DNA of 58,156 bases from CAZVWJ01 sp964631325 (lineage in GTDB: Bacteria > T1Sed10-126). Position 1 is the stretch's first letter. Each line of letters opens with the position of its first letter. The stretch spans positions 1 to 58,156 of the forward strand of contig CAZVWJ010000014.1 of assembly GCA_964631325.1 (NCBI GenBank). The letters run 5' to 3'. This document shows, piece after piece, positions 34,928 to 43,900 of this stretch. The translations under genes were made by a program, and so were the position numbers. A model generated the notes under the pieces. It saw only the letters and a program-made list of their open reading frames with translations, was not told where the DNA came from and ran no database searches.

Positions 34928-35809
34928 TTAACGAACCACAGCTTTATTTCTTAATTTATCCACTGTAGCCGGACCAAGGCCTGAAACGTCCTCCAGGTCA
35001 TCAATCTCTGAAAAAGGGCCGTGATTCTGCCTGTATCTAATTATGGATTCCGCGGTAACCGGCCCAACGCCGGGTAAATTAGCTAAAGCTTCTTTCCCGG
35101 CATCATTTATGTTTATTTCCCGTTGCCCGGTTGAGGCCGGCTCGGGAGCGTCAATGCCGTAAACTGTTGAAGTCTTGACCTTATCACGCAATCGACGGTA
35201 AGTGGACGGACCGATCCCGGTAACGTTTTTTAGATCAGAAGGGGATCTAAATCCTCCGTATTTTTTTCGATAAGTCAAAATATTACGCGCGGTTGCGGGA
35301 CCAATCCCGGTTACTTCTTTGAGCTGGGATAGAGAGGCCTTATTTAAATCAACTAAGCCAGATTCGTCTGTCGGTTCTTTTTTCTTCTTGTATTTACGCC
35401 CAACGGTTACATGAGGACGCATCTGCTTGACAGTGGCCGGACCGATCCCACTTATCTTTTTCATGTCTTCCACTGAATAAAAATGGTTACCCTGATTGCG
35501 AAAATTAATAATTTTTTCAGCCGTGGCAGGACCGATCCCGGAAATTTCCTGAAGTTTCTCATTTCCGGCCCTATTAATATTAATTTTTCGAGCATATTGA
35601 ATTTTTTGTCTGGCAGTTTTTGTGGACGGAGTGAGATTAAGCCGGGTATCAGGAATTTGTTTCTTTACTTCGGCTGATACCTGGCGGGAAGCCGGTTCGC
35701 CCGACTGTTTGTTCCCCTTCCCGGCGGTCGGATGCATTACCAATCCGGGAACAGAGGCAAGACACATTCCACTTAAAAAAACAGAGAGGAACCACTGCTG
35801 ACCATCCAT
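34928..35809 (-). CDS. comEA: ComEA-like protein with three HhH modules
   Basis: The 293-residue protein has an N-terminal signal or anchor segment (QWFLSVFLSGMCLASVPGLV), a basic linker, and three ComEA-type helix-hairpin-helix modules. These start at ININRAGNEKLQEISGIGPA (about 75), VDLNKASLSQLKEVTGIGPA (about 154) and ININDAGKEALANLPGVGPV (about 231). Each ends with a second GIGPAT or GLGPAT hairpin. Ordinary ComEA has one module, so this is a triplicated DNA receptor. It lies directly downstream of comEC, 37 bases away, with a GGGGG ribosome site. Confidence 0.9.
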   Translation of the reverse strand: MDGQQWFLSVFLSGMCLASVPGLVMHPTAGKGNKQSGEPASRQVSAEVKKQIPDTRLNLTPSTKTARQKIQYARKININRAGNEKLQEISGIGPATAEKIINFRNQGNHFYSVEDMKKISGIGPATVKQMRPHVTVGRKYKKKKEPTDESGLVDLNKASLSQLKEVTGIGPATARNILTYRKKYGGFRSPSDLKNVTGIGPSTYRRLRDKVKTSTVYGIDAPEPASTGQREININDAGKEALANLPGVGPVTAESIIRYRQNHGPFSEIDDLEDVSGLGPATVDKLRNKAVVR

Positions 35810-35846
35810 ATTATACCCCCCTTAAACAAGTTCTTCTTCGTTACTA

Positions 35847-38837
35847 TTACCAGCCAGTTTCCGAAACGTCACCCTGACCTGCTTCTTCTGTTTTCTTTTG
35901 TTTTTTACCGGCAAAAGTTTCCACGTTAACCTTTTTTCCATTGGTTCTGAATATAACAGCATTATCCTTCTGAGTGTAAAACAGCCGGGAACGAGACATT
36001 TGCGCAGAATATTTTTTCCAGTTTTTCTTAACCTGCTCTTCCAGTTTATTGGTATACTGACTGAATTTCATCCGATTCAAATCAACACTATTTGAACTGG
36101 ATAAGACAACATAGCGGGGGCTAACAGCGTTAAGAAACGGCTGATAATAACTGCTTTTTCGGACGCCGTTGGAGGGAACCACCATCACGTCACTCCTGAC
36201 AAAACGGGAACGCAAATTCATTACTTGACGTTGAGCTTCAAAACGGATATCTCCGGGAAGCAAAAATGAGACATCACCGTATTCTATCCGAAAAGCAAGT
36301 GATTTATTATCGGCTCCATTTTTATGGAAACGATATTTTTCAGGGGGGTTGAGACAGAACAGCTTAAATTCAACCGAACCGGCTTCAGTGGAATTAGTCT
36401 CGGAATAAACCAACTCACCCTGCCGGGGAGCCGAATAGGGTATATCTTTTGATTTAAGCTCATCCCACCATCTTTCCCAATTACCGTAATAGTCTTTCGT
36501 AAACCATTCCCGACCCGCTTTTCGAGAATAATTGGGATCCTGGAGAGCACTGACAAAACGACCTTTATTCAGGGGAGTTATTTTTTTTGATTCAAGCGGC
36601 CCAACCGCCCGGTCTACGACAAAATTTCGGGTGATAAATCTAAGGCCACCACTTCTCTGGGGCTGAACTGACTGAAGAGCCAGCAGGTCAAGCGACTTGA
36701 CTCCCTGGCTGAGAAAAAACGGAGCAACGGTTTTACGGCCCTGGTCCCAGCGCTCGGCCCGGTCTTCCCGGTTGTGCCAGTCCCACTTGCGGGAGCCGGC
36801 GTTAAAAAGTAAATTACTGCCGGCCGGGGTCTGAACTGCAATTGCCTCTCCAAATCCTACGTCCAGGATGGTTACCTGGAGATTGTCGGGGGGCGGTCTG
36901 AAGAAAAATGAACCAACGAAAATAAAAAGGCCAATTCCCCCTAAAAAATACGAAACGGCAGCCTGTGGGGAAAACGGCGGAATATCAAAGTATTTTTCCG
37001 AAATTCTAAACCAAACTTTTTTCAAAATATCATAAACTCGGTCCCACCAGACAAACAGGGCAAGAGCACCGTAAAAGATGAACAGGTGCAAGACTGTAAA
37101 TTTCCGCACAGCCGGGTAAGGAAAAATATTCATGGCAGCGTGAGAGATCCAGAGGAAAAGAGTGACAACGAGGTAATTACCGGCATTCAGAGCCAGGGCA
37201 ATCCAGGGTCCCACAGTGGGGATAAGGCCAAGCAAACCGGAGAAAAGTCCCAGGGGAACCACTACGCTAACCAGAGGAATAGCAAGTAAATTAGCATAAA
37301 TACCGGCGAACGGATATTCCTGAAAATAATAGGCACTCAACGGCCACATCATTCCAAGTTGAATGGCAAATTGCATCCCGATAAAATTACGCATCGGGGC
37401 GGGCACATCTAGAAAACCAATCCCCCCCGCAATTATATACTGGCTGTCTAACTGGTGAGCATACCAGAAGGCGGCGCCCCAGAAAGCTACATACGGTAAA
37501 TAAATATACCAGGTGAGCATTAAATTCCAGTAAAAGATCAATAGAACGGTGGTCATTATCGCAACGACCCAGAACAAAATAAAACTCAGTCCGCTCAATT
37601 TTTGGATTATCTGGTCGGCTGGGCCGGAGATTAAGGCAAGACAGAGCACAGCGGCAAAGGAGAGAGTAAAAGAGGCCTCAAACACATACCGCGGATGATA
37701 AAGAAGTATCATCAATGCGGCAACAGAAACCCCAATTAAAACAGAATTGCGCAATCCTTCATTTAAATAAGCAAAAGCCAGCAACATTAAGCTGGTCATT
37801 ATTGCCGCTCGCACCGTAGCCGGACGGGCCCCGGTAATAATTGTAAAAATAATCAAGCAAACAATAATCATCGGCACATACAATTTTGCCGGAATCCGCA
37901 GGCCCGCAAACACCGCCCAGAAAGCAGCAGCTATTACCCCAACGTGTAGGCCGGAAACAGCCAGCACATGCATTGTCCCCGCTCCCCTGAATTCCTCAGT
38001 TATGAGACGATCACACCCCTCAAATGGACAGGTTGTATATTTTAAACCATGACGGAGGCCCAGAGTTGCCCCCCCCAGGAAAGCAGACTGCGGATAAGGC
38101 ATCGTCATTTTGATTACCTTCAGCATCTCAGTCTGGAGACCCAGAGACCACCTGACCAACCTGTTTCCCGGGGCCTTTTCCACTATTTCAATCTTCTTGG
38201 GATACCAGATATTTCCGTAAATTCCATGGTTGTGAAGATAATTTTTATAACTGAAACCACGCGGATTACTCGAAGCCGGCGGCGGATTGACTGAACCTTT
38301 TATCCGCAAAACGTCACCATACACAGGATTTTTAGCAAAATACTCATAATCTACGCCCGTCTCGAAATAAGGTTTGACCTGAACTTGAATATCACCGTCA
38401 ACAATTTTAACCTGCTCTTCTTGTTTCCCCGATAACCACATCTTTGTGGGAGTAATACGCAGGCGAACCTTGTCGTCAAAAATATTAGGAGCTGCCACCA
38501 CACGTCCTTGAACTACCCGGGTATCTTCAAAACCGGAGGAAAGATATTCACTAACATGATTCGGATAAAGATGGCCGAGGCTGAGGGAATACCGCCCCCA
38601 GCCGGCAAGGAAAGCAACTGTAATAAGAAAGGTATAAAATAATATTTTCCCAGCTTCAGCCGGCTGTTTGTGCTGAAACCACCCCAGCCCAAGAAGCACC
38701 AAAGAAAGAAAAATTACAATTGACCAAAAATAAATCTGAAAAAACGGTTGAACCGGATGGAAAACTCCAACTACCACCCCGATAATAAAAGCATAGGTAA
38801 ATTCCATTAAACAGCGCAGATAAAATCTTTTACCCAT
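35847..38837 (-). CDS. comEC: DNA internalisation channel ComEC
   Basis: ComEC passes one DNA strand across the cytoplasmic membrane. The 996-residue protein has an N-terminal membrane pair, a DUF4131/OB-like extracytoplasmic domain (about residues 60-225), and the central Competence domain with many membrane helices: GTMHVLAVSGLHVGVIAAAF, GARPATVRAAIMTSLMLLA and FAGIYANLLAIPLVSVVVPLG. A C-terminal metallo-beta-lactamase-like domain follows from about residue 665. In that domain the metal motif is ALQSVQPQRSGGL, with no histidine, and the HHG block reads VPSNGVRKSS; only LLPGDI is kept. The channel part looks intact while the nuclease-like part appears inactive. A small membrane protein gene precedes it by 26 bases. 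Confidence 0.93.
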   Translation of the reverse strand: MGKRFYLRCLMEFTYAFIIGVVVGVFHPVQPFFQIYFWSIVIFLSLVLLGLGWFQHKQPAEAGKILFYTFLITVAFLAGWGRYSLSLGHLYPNHVSEYLSSGFEDTRVVQGRVVAAPNIFDDKVRLRITPTKMWLSGKQEEQVKIVDGDIQVQVKPYFETGVDYEYFAKNPVYGDVLRIKGSVNPPPASSNPRGFSYKNYLHNHGIYGNIWYPKKIEIVEKAPGNRLVRWSLGLQTEMLKVIKMTMPYPQSAFLGGATLGLRHGLKYTTCPFEGCDRLITEEFRGAGTMHVLAVSGLHVGVIAAAFWAVFAGLRIPAKLYVPMIIVCLIIFTIITGARPATVRAAIMTSLMLLAFAYLNEGLRNSVLIGVSVAALMILLYHPRYVFEASFTLSFAAVLCLALISGPADQIIQKLSGLSFILFWVVAIMTTVLLIFYWNLMLTWYIYLPYVAFWGAAFWYAHQLDSQYIIAGGIGFLDVPAPMRNFIGMQFAIQLGMMWPLSAYYFQEYPFAGIYANLLAIPLVSVVVPLGLFSGLLGLIPTVGPWIALALNAGNYLVVTLFLWISHAAMNIFPYPAVRKFTVLHLFIFYGALALFVWWDRVYDILKKVWFRISEKYFDIPPFSPQAAVSYFLGGIGLFIFVGSFFFRPPPDNLQVTILDVGFGEAIAVQTPAGSNLLFNAGSRKWDWHNREDRAERWDQGRKTVAPFFLSQGVKSLDLLALQSVQPQRSGGLRFITRNFVVDRAVGPLESKKITPLNKGRFVSALQDPNYSRKAGREWFTKDYYGNWERWWDELKSKDIPYSAPRQGELVYSETNSTEAGSVEFKLFCLNPPEKYRFHKNGADNKSLAFRIEYGDVSFLLPGDIRFEAQRQVMNLRSRFVRSDVMVVPSNGVRKSSYYQPFLNAVSPRYVVLSSSNSVDLNRMKFSQYTNKLEEQVKKNWKKYSAQMSRSRLFYTQKDNAVIFRTNGKKVNVETFAGKKQKKTEEAGQGDVSETGW

Positions 38838-38863
38838 ATTTACGATTCACCAGCTTATATGAT

Positions 38864-39025
38864 TTATTCACTCGGCGGCTCAACTTTTATGGAAGAGTAA
38901 TATTGCTTGTTGGATTCTAAATTCTGCTCAAACCTGTAAGAGCTGTTCAGCATCAGGACAACTAACCCACAAATAAAAGCGCCAACTACCATTCCCACGA
39001 GCCAGAGAATTTGTTGTTCACTCAT
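38864..39025 (-). CDS. 53-residue single-pass membrane protein
   Basis: This short gene encodes a protein starting MSEQQILWLVGMVVGAF, with one membrane helix (about residues 6-26) and a polar tail ending KVEPPSE. The ATG overlaps the ndk stop (ATGAGTGA), a sign of translational coupling, and comEC starts 26 bases downstream. I recognise no family. Its position suggests a small partner or chaperone of ComEC, but this is inference. It was translated by hand from the minus strand. Confidence 0.7.
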   Translation of the reverse strand: MSEQQILWLVGMVVGAFICGLVVLMLNSSYRFEQNLESNKQYYSSIKVEPPSE

Positions 39026-39437
39026 TTAATTTTTCCCTCTTACTGAAGAAAAATGTAATTTCTCTTTCGGCACTTTCCGGCGAATCAGAGCCATGAATTA
39101 TGTTTTCGGGAGAACCGGTTCCAAATTCGCCTCTAATTGTCCCCGGAGCTGCTTCCGAAGGCCGGGTTGCTCCCATTAACTTACGTAGCCTCTCTATCGC
39201 ATTTTCTCCTTCAATAACAGCCGGAACTATTGGACCGGAAACCATAAAATTAATCAATCGCTCGTAAAAAGGCTTACCTTCGTGTTCAGCGTAAAAAGTC
39301 TCCGCTTCATTTCTCGACAGGTTGACCATCTTAATGTCCTTAATTTTAAGTCCATCCCGTTCAACCCGTTTTAAAACCTCTCCGATCAAGTTGTTCCGAA
39401 CAGCATCTGGTTTAAGGATAGCAAGTGTTGTCTCCAT
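39018..39437 (-). CDS. ndk: Nucleoside diphosphate kinase
   Basis: Ndk moves phosphate between nucleoside di- and triphosphates. The 139 residues starting METTLAILKPDAVRNNLIGE include FYERLINFMVSGPIVPAVIEG, MGATRPSEAAPGTIRGEFG, and ENIIHGSDSPESAEREITFF with the phosphorylated histidine. The ATG at 39437 has GGAGG seven bases upstream. It sits inside the pilus/competence gene series, overlapping the next small gene. Confidence 0.96.
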   Translation of the reverse strand: METTLAILKPDAVRNNLIGEVLKRVERDGLKIKDIKMVNLSRNEAETFYAEHEGKPFYERLINFMVSGPIVPAVIEGENAIERLRKLMGATRPSEAAPGTIRGEFGTGSPENIIHGSDSPESAEREITFFFSKREKLNE

Positions 39438-39474
39438 CTGCAAACCTCCATCTCCTGTTTTATCTAAACTATAT

Positions 39475-40668
39475 CTATGATTTCTTTAATTCTTGAAAAT
39501 CAAAAGAGTGCTTTATAACCTTTCCGGCTAATTGTGAAATAAGCCGCATTTTCAGCTTATCTTTATTTCCCATTCGGGCTCCGGTGCGCTTATCTGTCGC
39601 CCGAATCACTCCAATTGTCTGTCCTTCCGCCCGGAGCGCTGCAGCAACACCGGCACCGGGCCGGGGTTTATCCAGTATATTTGCCTGACCTAATTCTGCA
39701 ATTGTTCCAACTTCCCCGGAGCCAATCTCAATTTTTATATTCTGCAACCGTTCCCGTTTCATCCAGTCCCCCTCTTTCATTCCCATTTGTCCCTGGAGAA
39801 CATCGGGGTTATCCGGAGAAACCAGAAATACAACTACCTGCTTTACACTCAAAATCTTAACCACAGAATTCACCAGATAGCGGAGTACTTCAACGGGTTC
39901 TAAACTTTTGTTAATTCGTTTTCCAAAATCAATTATCTGAAAAAATTCATCTGAACTCAACGGTTGTGACTGAGCTTTTCGTTCGAGTTGGTTGATTTTA
40001 TCCTTGTATTCGTTTTCAACCTCGTTGCGAGCAACTTTCTTTGCATTATCAATCTGGTCACGCCACTGCTGAGCTATGAAAATGGCAAGAACAGAAATAA
40101 TAATTACTAAACTAATACTCAATATAAAAATTCGCTGACGGAAAGCAGGCCAACCCGTATTAAAAGCATCGGGAACAAAACCGATTTTAATCGCTCCGGG
40201 AGTTTCCCCTCTGATTTTCACAGGAACTTGAATCTCAAAAAAACGATACCGCTTCTCCTCGCCTACCACTTTTACCCATTCTTCACTGGAAATCAAGAGG
40301 CTACCCTCCTTCCCTGCCAGCCGTTCATTCTCGATTATACTTCGAACGGAGGGGGGTAAGGAGGAAGAAGATTCTTTTAAAAACATTCTCCCCCGGTCAT
40401 CAAGCATTCCCACGTAAGCAATACCTAAATCCTCCATTGCAGTTACCAGGTTACTGGCTGAGGATTTGAGAGCAGAGTAATTCAATTCAAGAAAGGCATT
40501 TACTTGAGCCAGAGCAACCATCCGGGGCATCTGGCTGAGATGATTCCGGGTGGCCTGCCGGGTTACGCCTGACCCCCACCAGAGAACCAGGCCCGTAAAC
40601 AGGAGGTATGAGACCACAGTGACAACAATTATATAATTACGAATCTTTGCGGCGATTGAAGAATTCAT
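39475..40668 (-). CDS. Membrane sensor with periplasmic domain and C-terminal GAF domain
   Basis: The 397-residue protein has membrane segments at about residues 12-32 and 177-200. Between them lies a periplasmic sensor-like domain (YVGMLDDRGRMFLKESS, FEIQVPVKIRGETPGAIKIGF), typical of single or double Cache domains. A coiled-coil follows (about 205-240) and then a GAF-type domain (RYLVNSVVKILSVKQVVVFL to GVIRATDKRTGARM). No kinase, GGDEF or methyl-accepting output is present. It could act as a sensory partner for another protein. It lies downstream of pilQ, across a MITE, and upstream of ndk. Confidence 0.72.
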   Translation of the reverse strand: MNSSIAAKIRNYIIVVTVVSYLLFTGLVLWWGSGVTRQATRNHLSQMPRMVALAQVNAFLELNYSALKSSASNLVTAMEDLGIAYVGMLDDRGRMFLKESSSSLPPSVRSIIENERLAGKEGSLLISSEEWVKVVGEEKRYRFFEIQVPVKIRGETPGAIKIGFVPDAFNTGWPAFRQRIFILSISLVIIISVLAIFIAQQWRDQIDNAKKVARNEVENEYKDKINQLERKAQSQPLSSDEFFQIIDFGKRINKSLEPVEVLRYLVNSVVKILSVKQVVVFLVSPDNPDVLQGQMGMKEGDWMKRERLQNIKIEIGSGEVGTIAELGQANILDKPRPGAGVAAALRAEGQTIGVIRATDKRTGARMGNKDKLKMRLISQLAGKVIKHSFDFQELKKS

Positions 40669-40759
40669 CTGATGACTTCCCGGTAAATTCCCAAGTAATT
40701 TTCAGATTTTATATTTACTTCCCTCCCCTGACTGTTCCCCACGATTTATTATATTTTAG

Positions 40760-40924
40760 GTAACTACTCACCTAATCTTTTCCCCCTTGATGGGGGAAAA
40801 TACAAATGGGGGTGAAAAAGAGTTTAAAAGGACCTTTAACTTCGATATTTTATCGACTGAGCTAAATTGTCCCCCTCACCCTGCCCCTCTCCCGCCAGGG
40901 GAGAGGGGATAGGTGAGTAGTTAC
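40760..40924. mobile_element. MITE-like element with 15-bp TIRs and 8-bp target duplication
   Basis: Perfect 15-bp terminal inverted repeats (GTAACTACTCACCTA at 40760-40774; TAGGTGAGTAGTTAC at 40910-40924) are bracketed by a perfect 8-bp direct repeat TATTTTAG (40752-40759 and 40925-40932). The 165-bp body has no gene and contains internal palindromes, including CTCTCCCGCCAGGGGAGAGG. It inserted two bases from the pilQ stop codon, between pilQ and the GAF-sensor gene. A second copy lies at 25796-25920. Confidence 0.9.
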
Positions 40925-40934
40925 TATTTTAGTT

Positions 40935-43900
40935 TTACTTGCTGAGGTTCTTTAATTCCGGCAGTGATTGCCGGTTATCCTGGCTCTCACTTTTCGATGT
41001 ATTATTTGAATTCGTCCCTTGTTTTTTATTTGAAGAGGATTGTGAAGTGCTCGGCCCGGCTTCATTTTTTTCAGTTTTTTCTTCGGAAGAAGAACCGGGC
41101 TCGCTCCCGGCCGTAATATAGAATATCGGCCGTAGATAATTTTTATAATAATCAGGAGAAATACCCGATTTTAACAAAACTTTACGCACCGTCGAAAGGC
41201 TGGAAAATATTTTTCGCCTCTTGCGAGCCTGAATTACAGCCCGGGCCGCTTTTACATCTATCCCTCTTAACTGCAACAAATCTTCCATAGCAACAGTATT
41301 AAGATTAATTTTTACGTTTGCCTTGTAAGCAATATTGTTAAGAATTTTTTCATTAATTCCGGAAACTTTCAGAAGCTCGTCCAACGATCGGAACGGGCCC
41401 CGCCCATTCCGATACCGAACAATATTTTTAGCTCTTTGAAGACGGATTGAATCCTTACCTTTTTCCGGGCTTAGCCCCTGCATTCGGGCTATCTGGTCGA
41501 CACGAGAAATATTTAAATTAACCGGCATTGGAGTGATCTGTCTCAACTCGTCACTAACCCCCTTGGTCGCCCGCCGGGCTTCGGCCGGGGATTCAATCAC
41601 ATGGGGAGTCAGGAAAACAACAAGCTCCCGCTTGGTCGTATCCGTAGAGTAACTTTCAAACAAATACCCAAGCACCGGGATCTCTTTTAGATAAGGAATT
41701 CCACTTGAAGTGGTATTTTCCTGTTCCTGAATTAAACCACCAATAACAACTGTCTGACCGTCTTTGACAAGAATGGAATTTTGAGTCGTTCGCCGGGTGG
41801 TCTGGGTTTGAACGTTAGCCGCCTTGGGAGTGGTGAAATCATCACTGGAAATCATTAAATCCATCAGCACGTATCTGTCCCTGGTAATAGTCGGTGTAAC
41901 CCGCAGTTCCGTAAAAGCCGAGACGGATTGCAGGGAAGAGACAACTCCCTGGTCGGTGGTTCTCTCAATTCTGATCTGCTGTTCGTCCCCGACCCGGATC
42001 GAAGCTTGCTCATTATTAATTGCCGTAATTAAAGGTTTGGCCAGAATTTCAGAATTTGACTTGCTGGCCAGAGCACTGAAAATAGCCTGAAAATCATCCT
42101 GGTTTAGGATAGCGTTAAAAGTACCATCACCGAGCAACTGAAGTCCCGCTTCCCCGGACTGAGCCCGGGTCGCAGCCGAAAAATTCTGAATTACATTCCC
42201 CGAATAAGTTACTGAAGCTTCCTGGTTTTCGCTGGTAGCGGGGCTCTGGGGATTTACAATCATCTGATTTCCCAGCTCTGTTCCCCGGTTCATGGAATAT
42301 TCCAGGATTATTCCTTCAATATAAACTTGCTTCTGCCAGCGGTCAAGCCGGGAAATAATATTTTTAACTTCCTCTTGCGCCACCCTTGGCGCCGAATAAA
42401 TGATACTATTTGTCACAGCGTCGGCGGAAAACGTTACATTCAAGTCCATGTCCTTCTGAATAGTCTGCAGCGATTTGATAATTTCTGAAGCCCGGGTATG
42501 CCGCAGATAATAAACCCGGGTGGTATAGCTGGGTGCATCAATTTTTTCGATTATCTCCCGGATTTCCTCTTTTTGAGTGGCCGGAACAAGCAGTGAAATT
42601 CGATTATCCCCCTCATACATCAGGGTCCCAATATTCTTATCATCTAACTCACTGGACAAATCACTGGGCTCAAGGTGTTTGGGTGAATAGGTCAAGACGG
42701 CCTGGTTTTTGGTCAAATTACTGTCCAGCTTATTAAGCAAACGACGGAGAAACCCCGCTTCGGAGGGGGACACCACCAGAACTATATTATTATCTCCCTG
42801 ATATAAAATCCTCGGTGGAGCTTCACTGGAACCGCCTCCACCGCCGGCGGCAGCCATATTAGCTTTCCTTAAATCTTCGTAGTATGATTCCAGGTCTGAC
42901 CCCAACTGTGACGGATCTACATACTGAGGAGAATAGACAATTATTTCACGGCCATTCTCAAAAGAAACGTCTTTATCTACCCGGTTTAAAAATTTTTCAA
43001 CTTCATTAATTTTTTCCTTACTTTCCGAAGAAAGCAAAAAAGCGCGACTGGCCGGCAACTGGGTCTGAATGGTTATTCCGCCCATTCGATTGATCAAACT
43101 CTTTGCCTCCTGAAGGGGCAAATTATTTACCGTTATCCAGCGCCAGGTACGACGGCGTAGATATTGGCCGGCGTCCCGCTTGAGCTGATTAATCATTTTA
43201 ACCGCCGTTTCCCGGATATCCTTGGGACCAAAAATCATAATCCGATCAACGCTTTCCAGCGGAATTATACTGGCCGAAGAGAGGAGAGAATCAAGCTCGA
43301 TTGACCGCCCCTCTTTTAACATCTTGTTTAAGTCTTCCGGATCTTCAATTTCAACGTCAAAGTTAAGTATCTTTTCCAGAGGCACGGTCTGCAGACCAAG
43401 CACCGCATTAACCTGACGCGCTATCTGGGTAACGTCGTAACCTTCCAGACGAACCACCCTAAAGTTATCCAGCAAAGCGCCCGAACTATCCAGAGCATTC
43501 ACGAGTTTCTCAATCCGGTTCATCAGACTGGGATCCGCAAAAATAAGCATTGAGTTGGTCCCCTTGCTGGGTACTACGTTCCCCTGCCCGGTCGGCAGTA
43601 AACTTTTAATATTATTAGCCAATTTTTCAGCATCCCTGTATTCCAGCTCAAAGACCCGGACTTCAAACAACTGGTCCGGACGGTCAATCTGATTGATTAT
43701 CTGGTTTAACCGCCGCTGATTGTTAACCAGGTCGGTAACTACAAGAGCATTACTGCTCTCATCTGCAATTATACTCGATTCAGGAGCCATTAATGCTTCC
43801 TGGAGTTTACCGGCCAATCCACTATTAGCCTGCAAGAAACGCAGCTTATAAGTGACAGTAACCATGTTATTACCCGGATAATCCTTAAGTTCTTCCGGTG

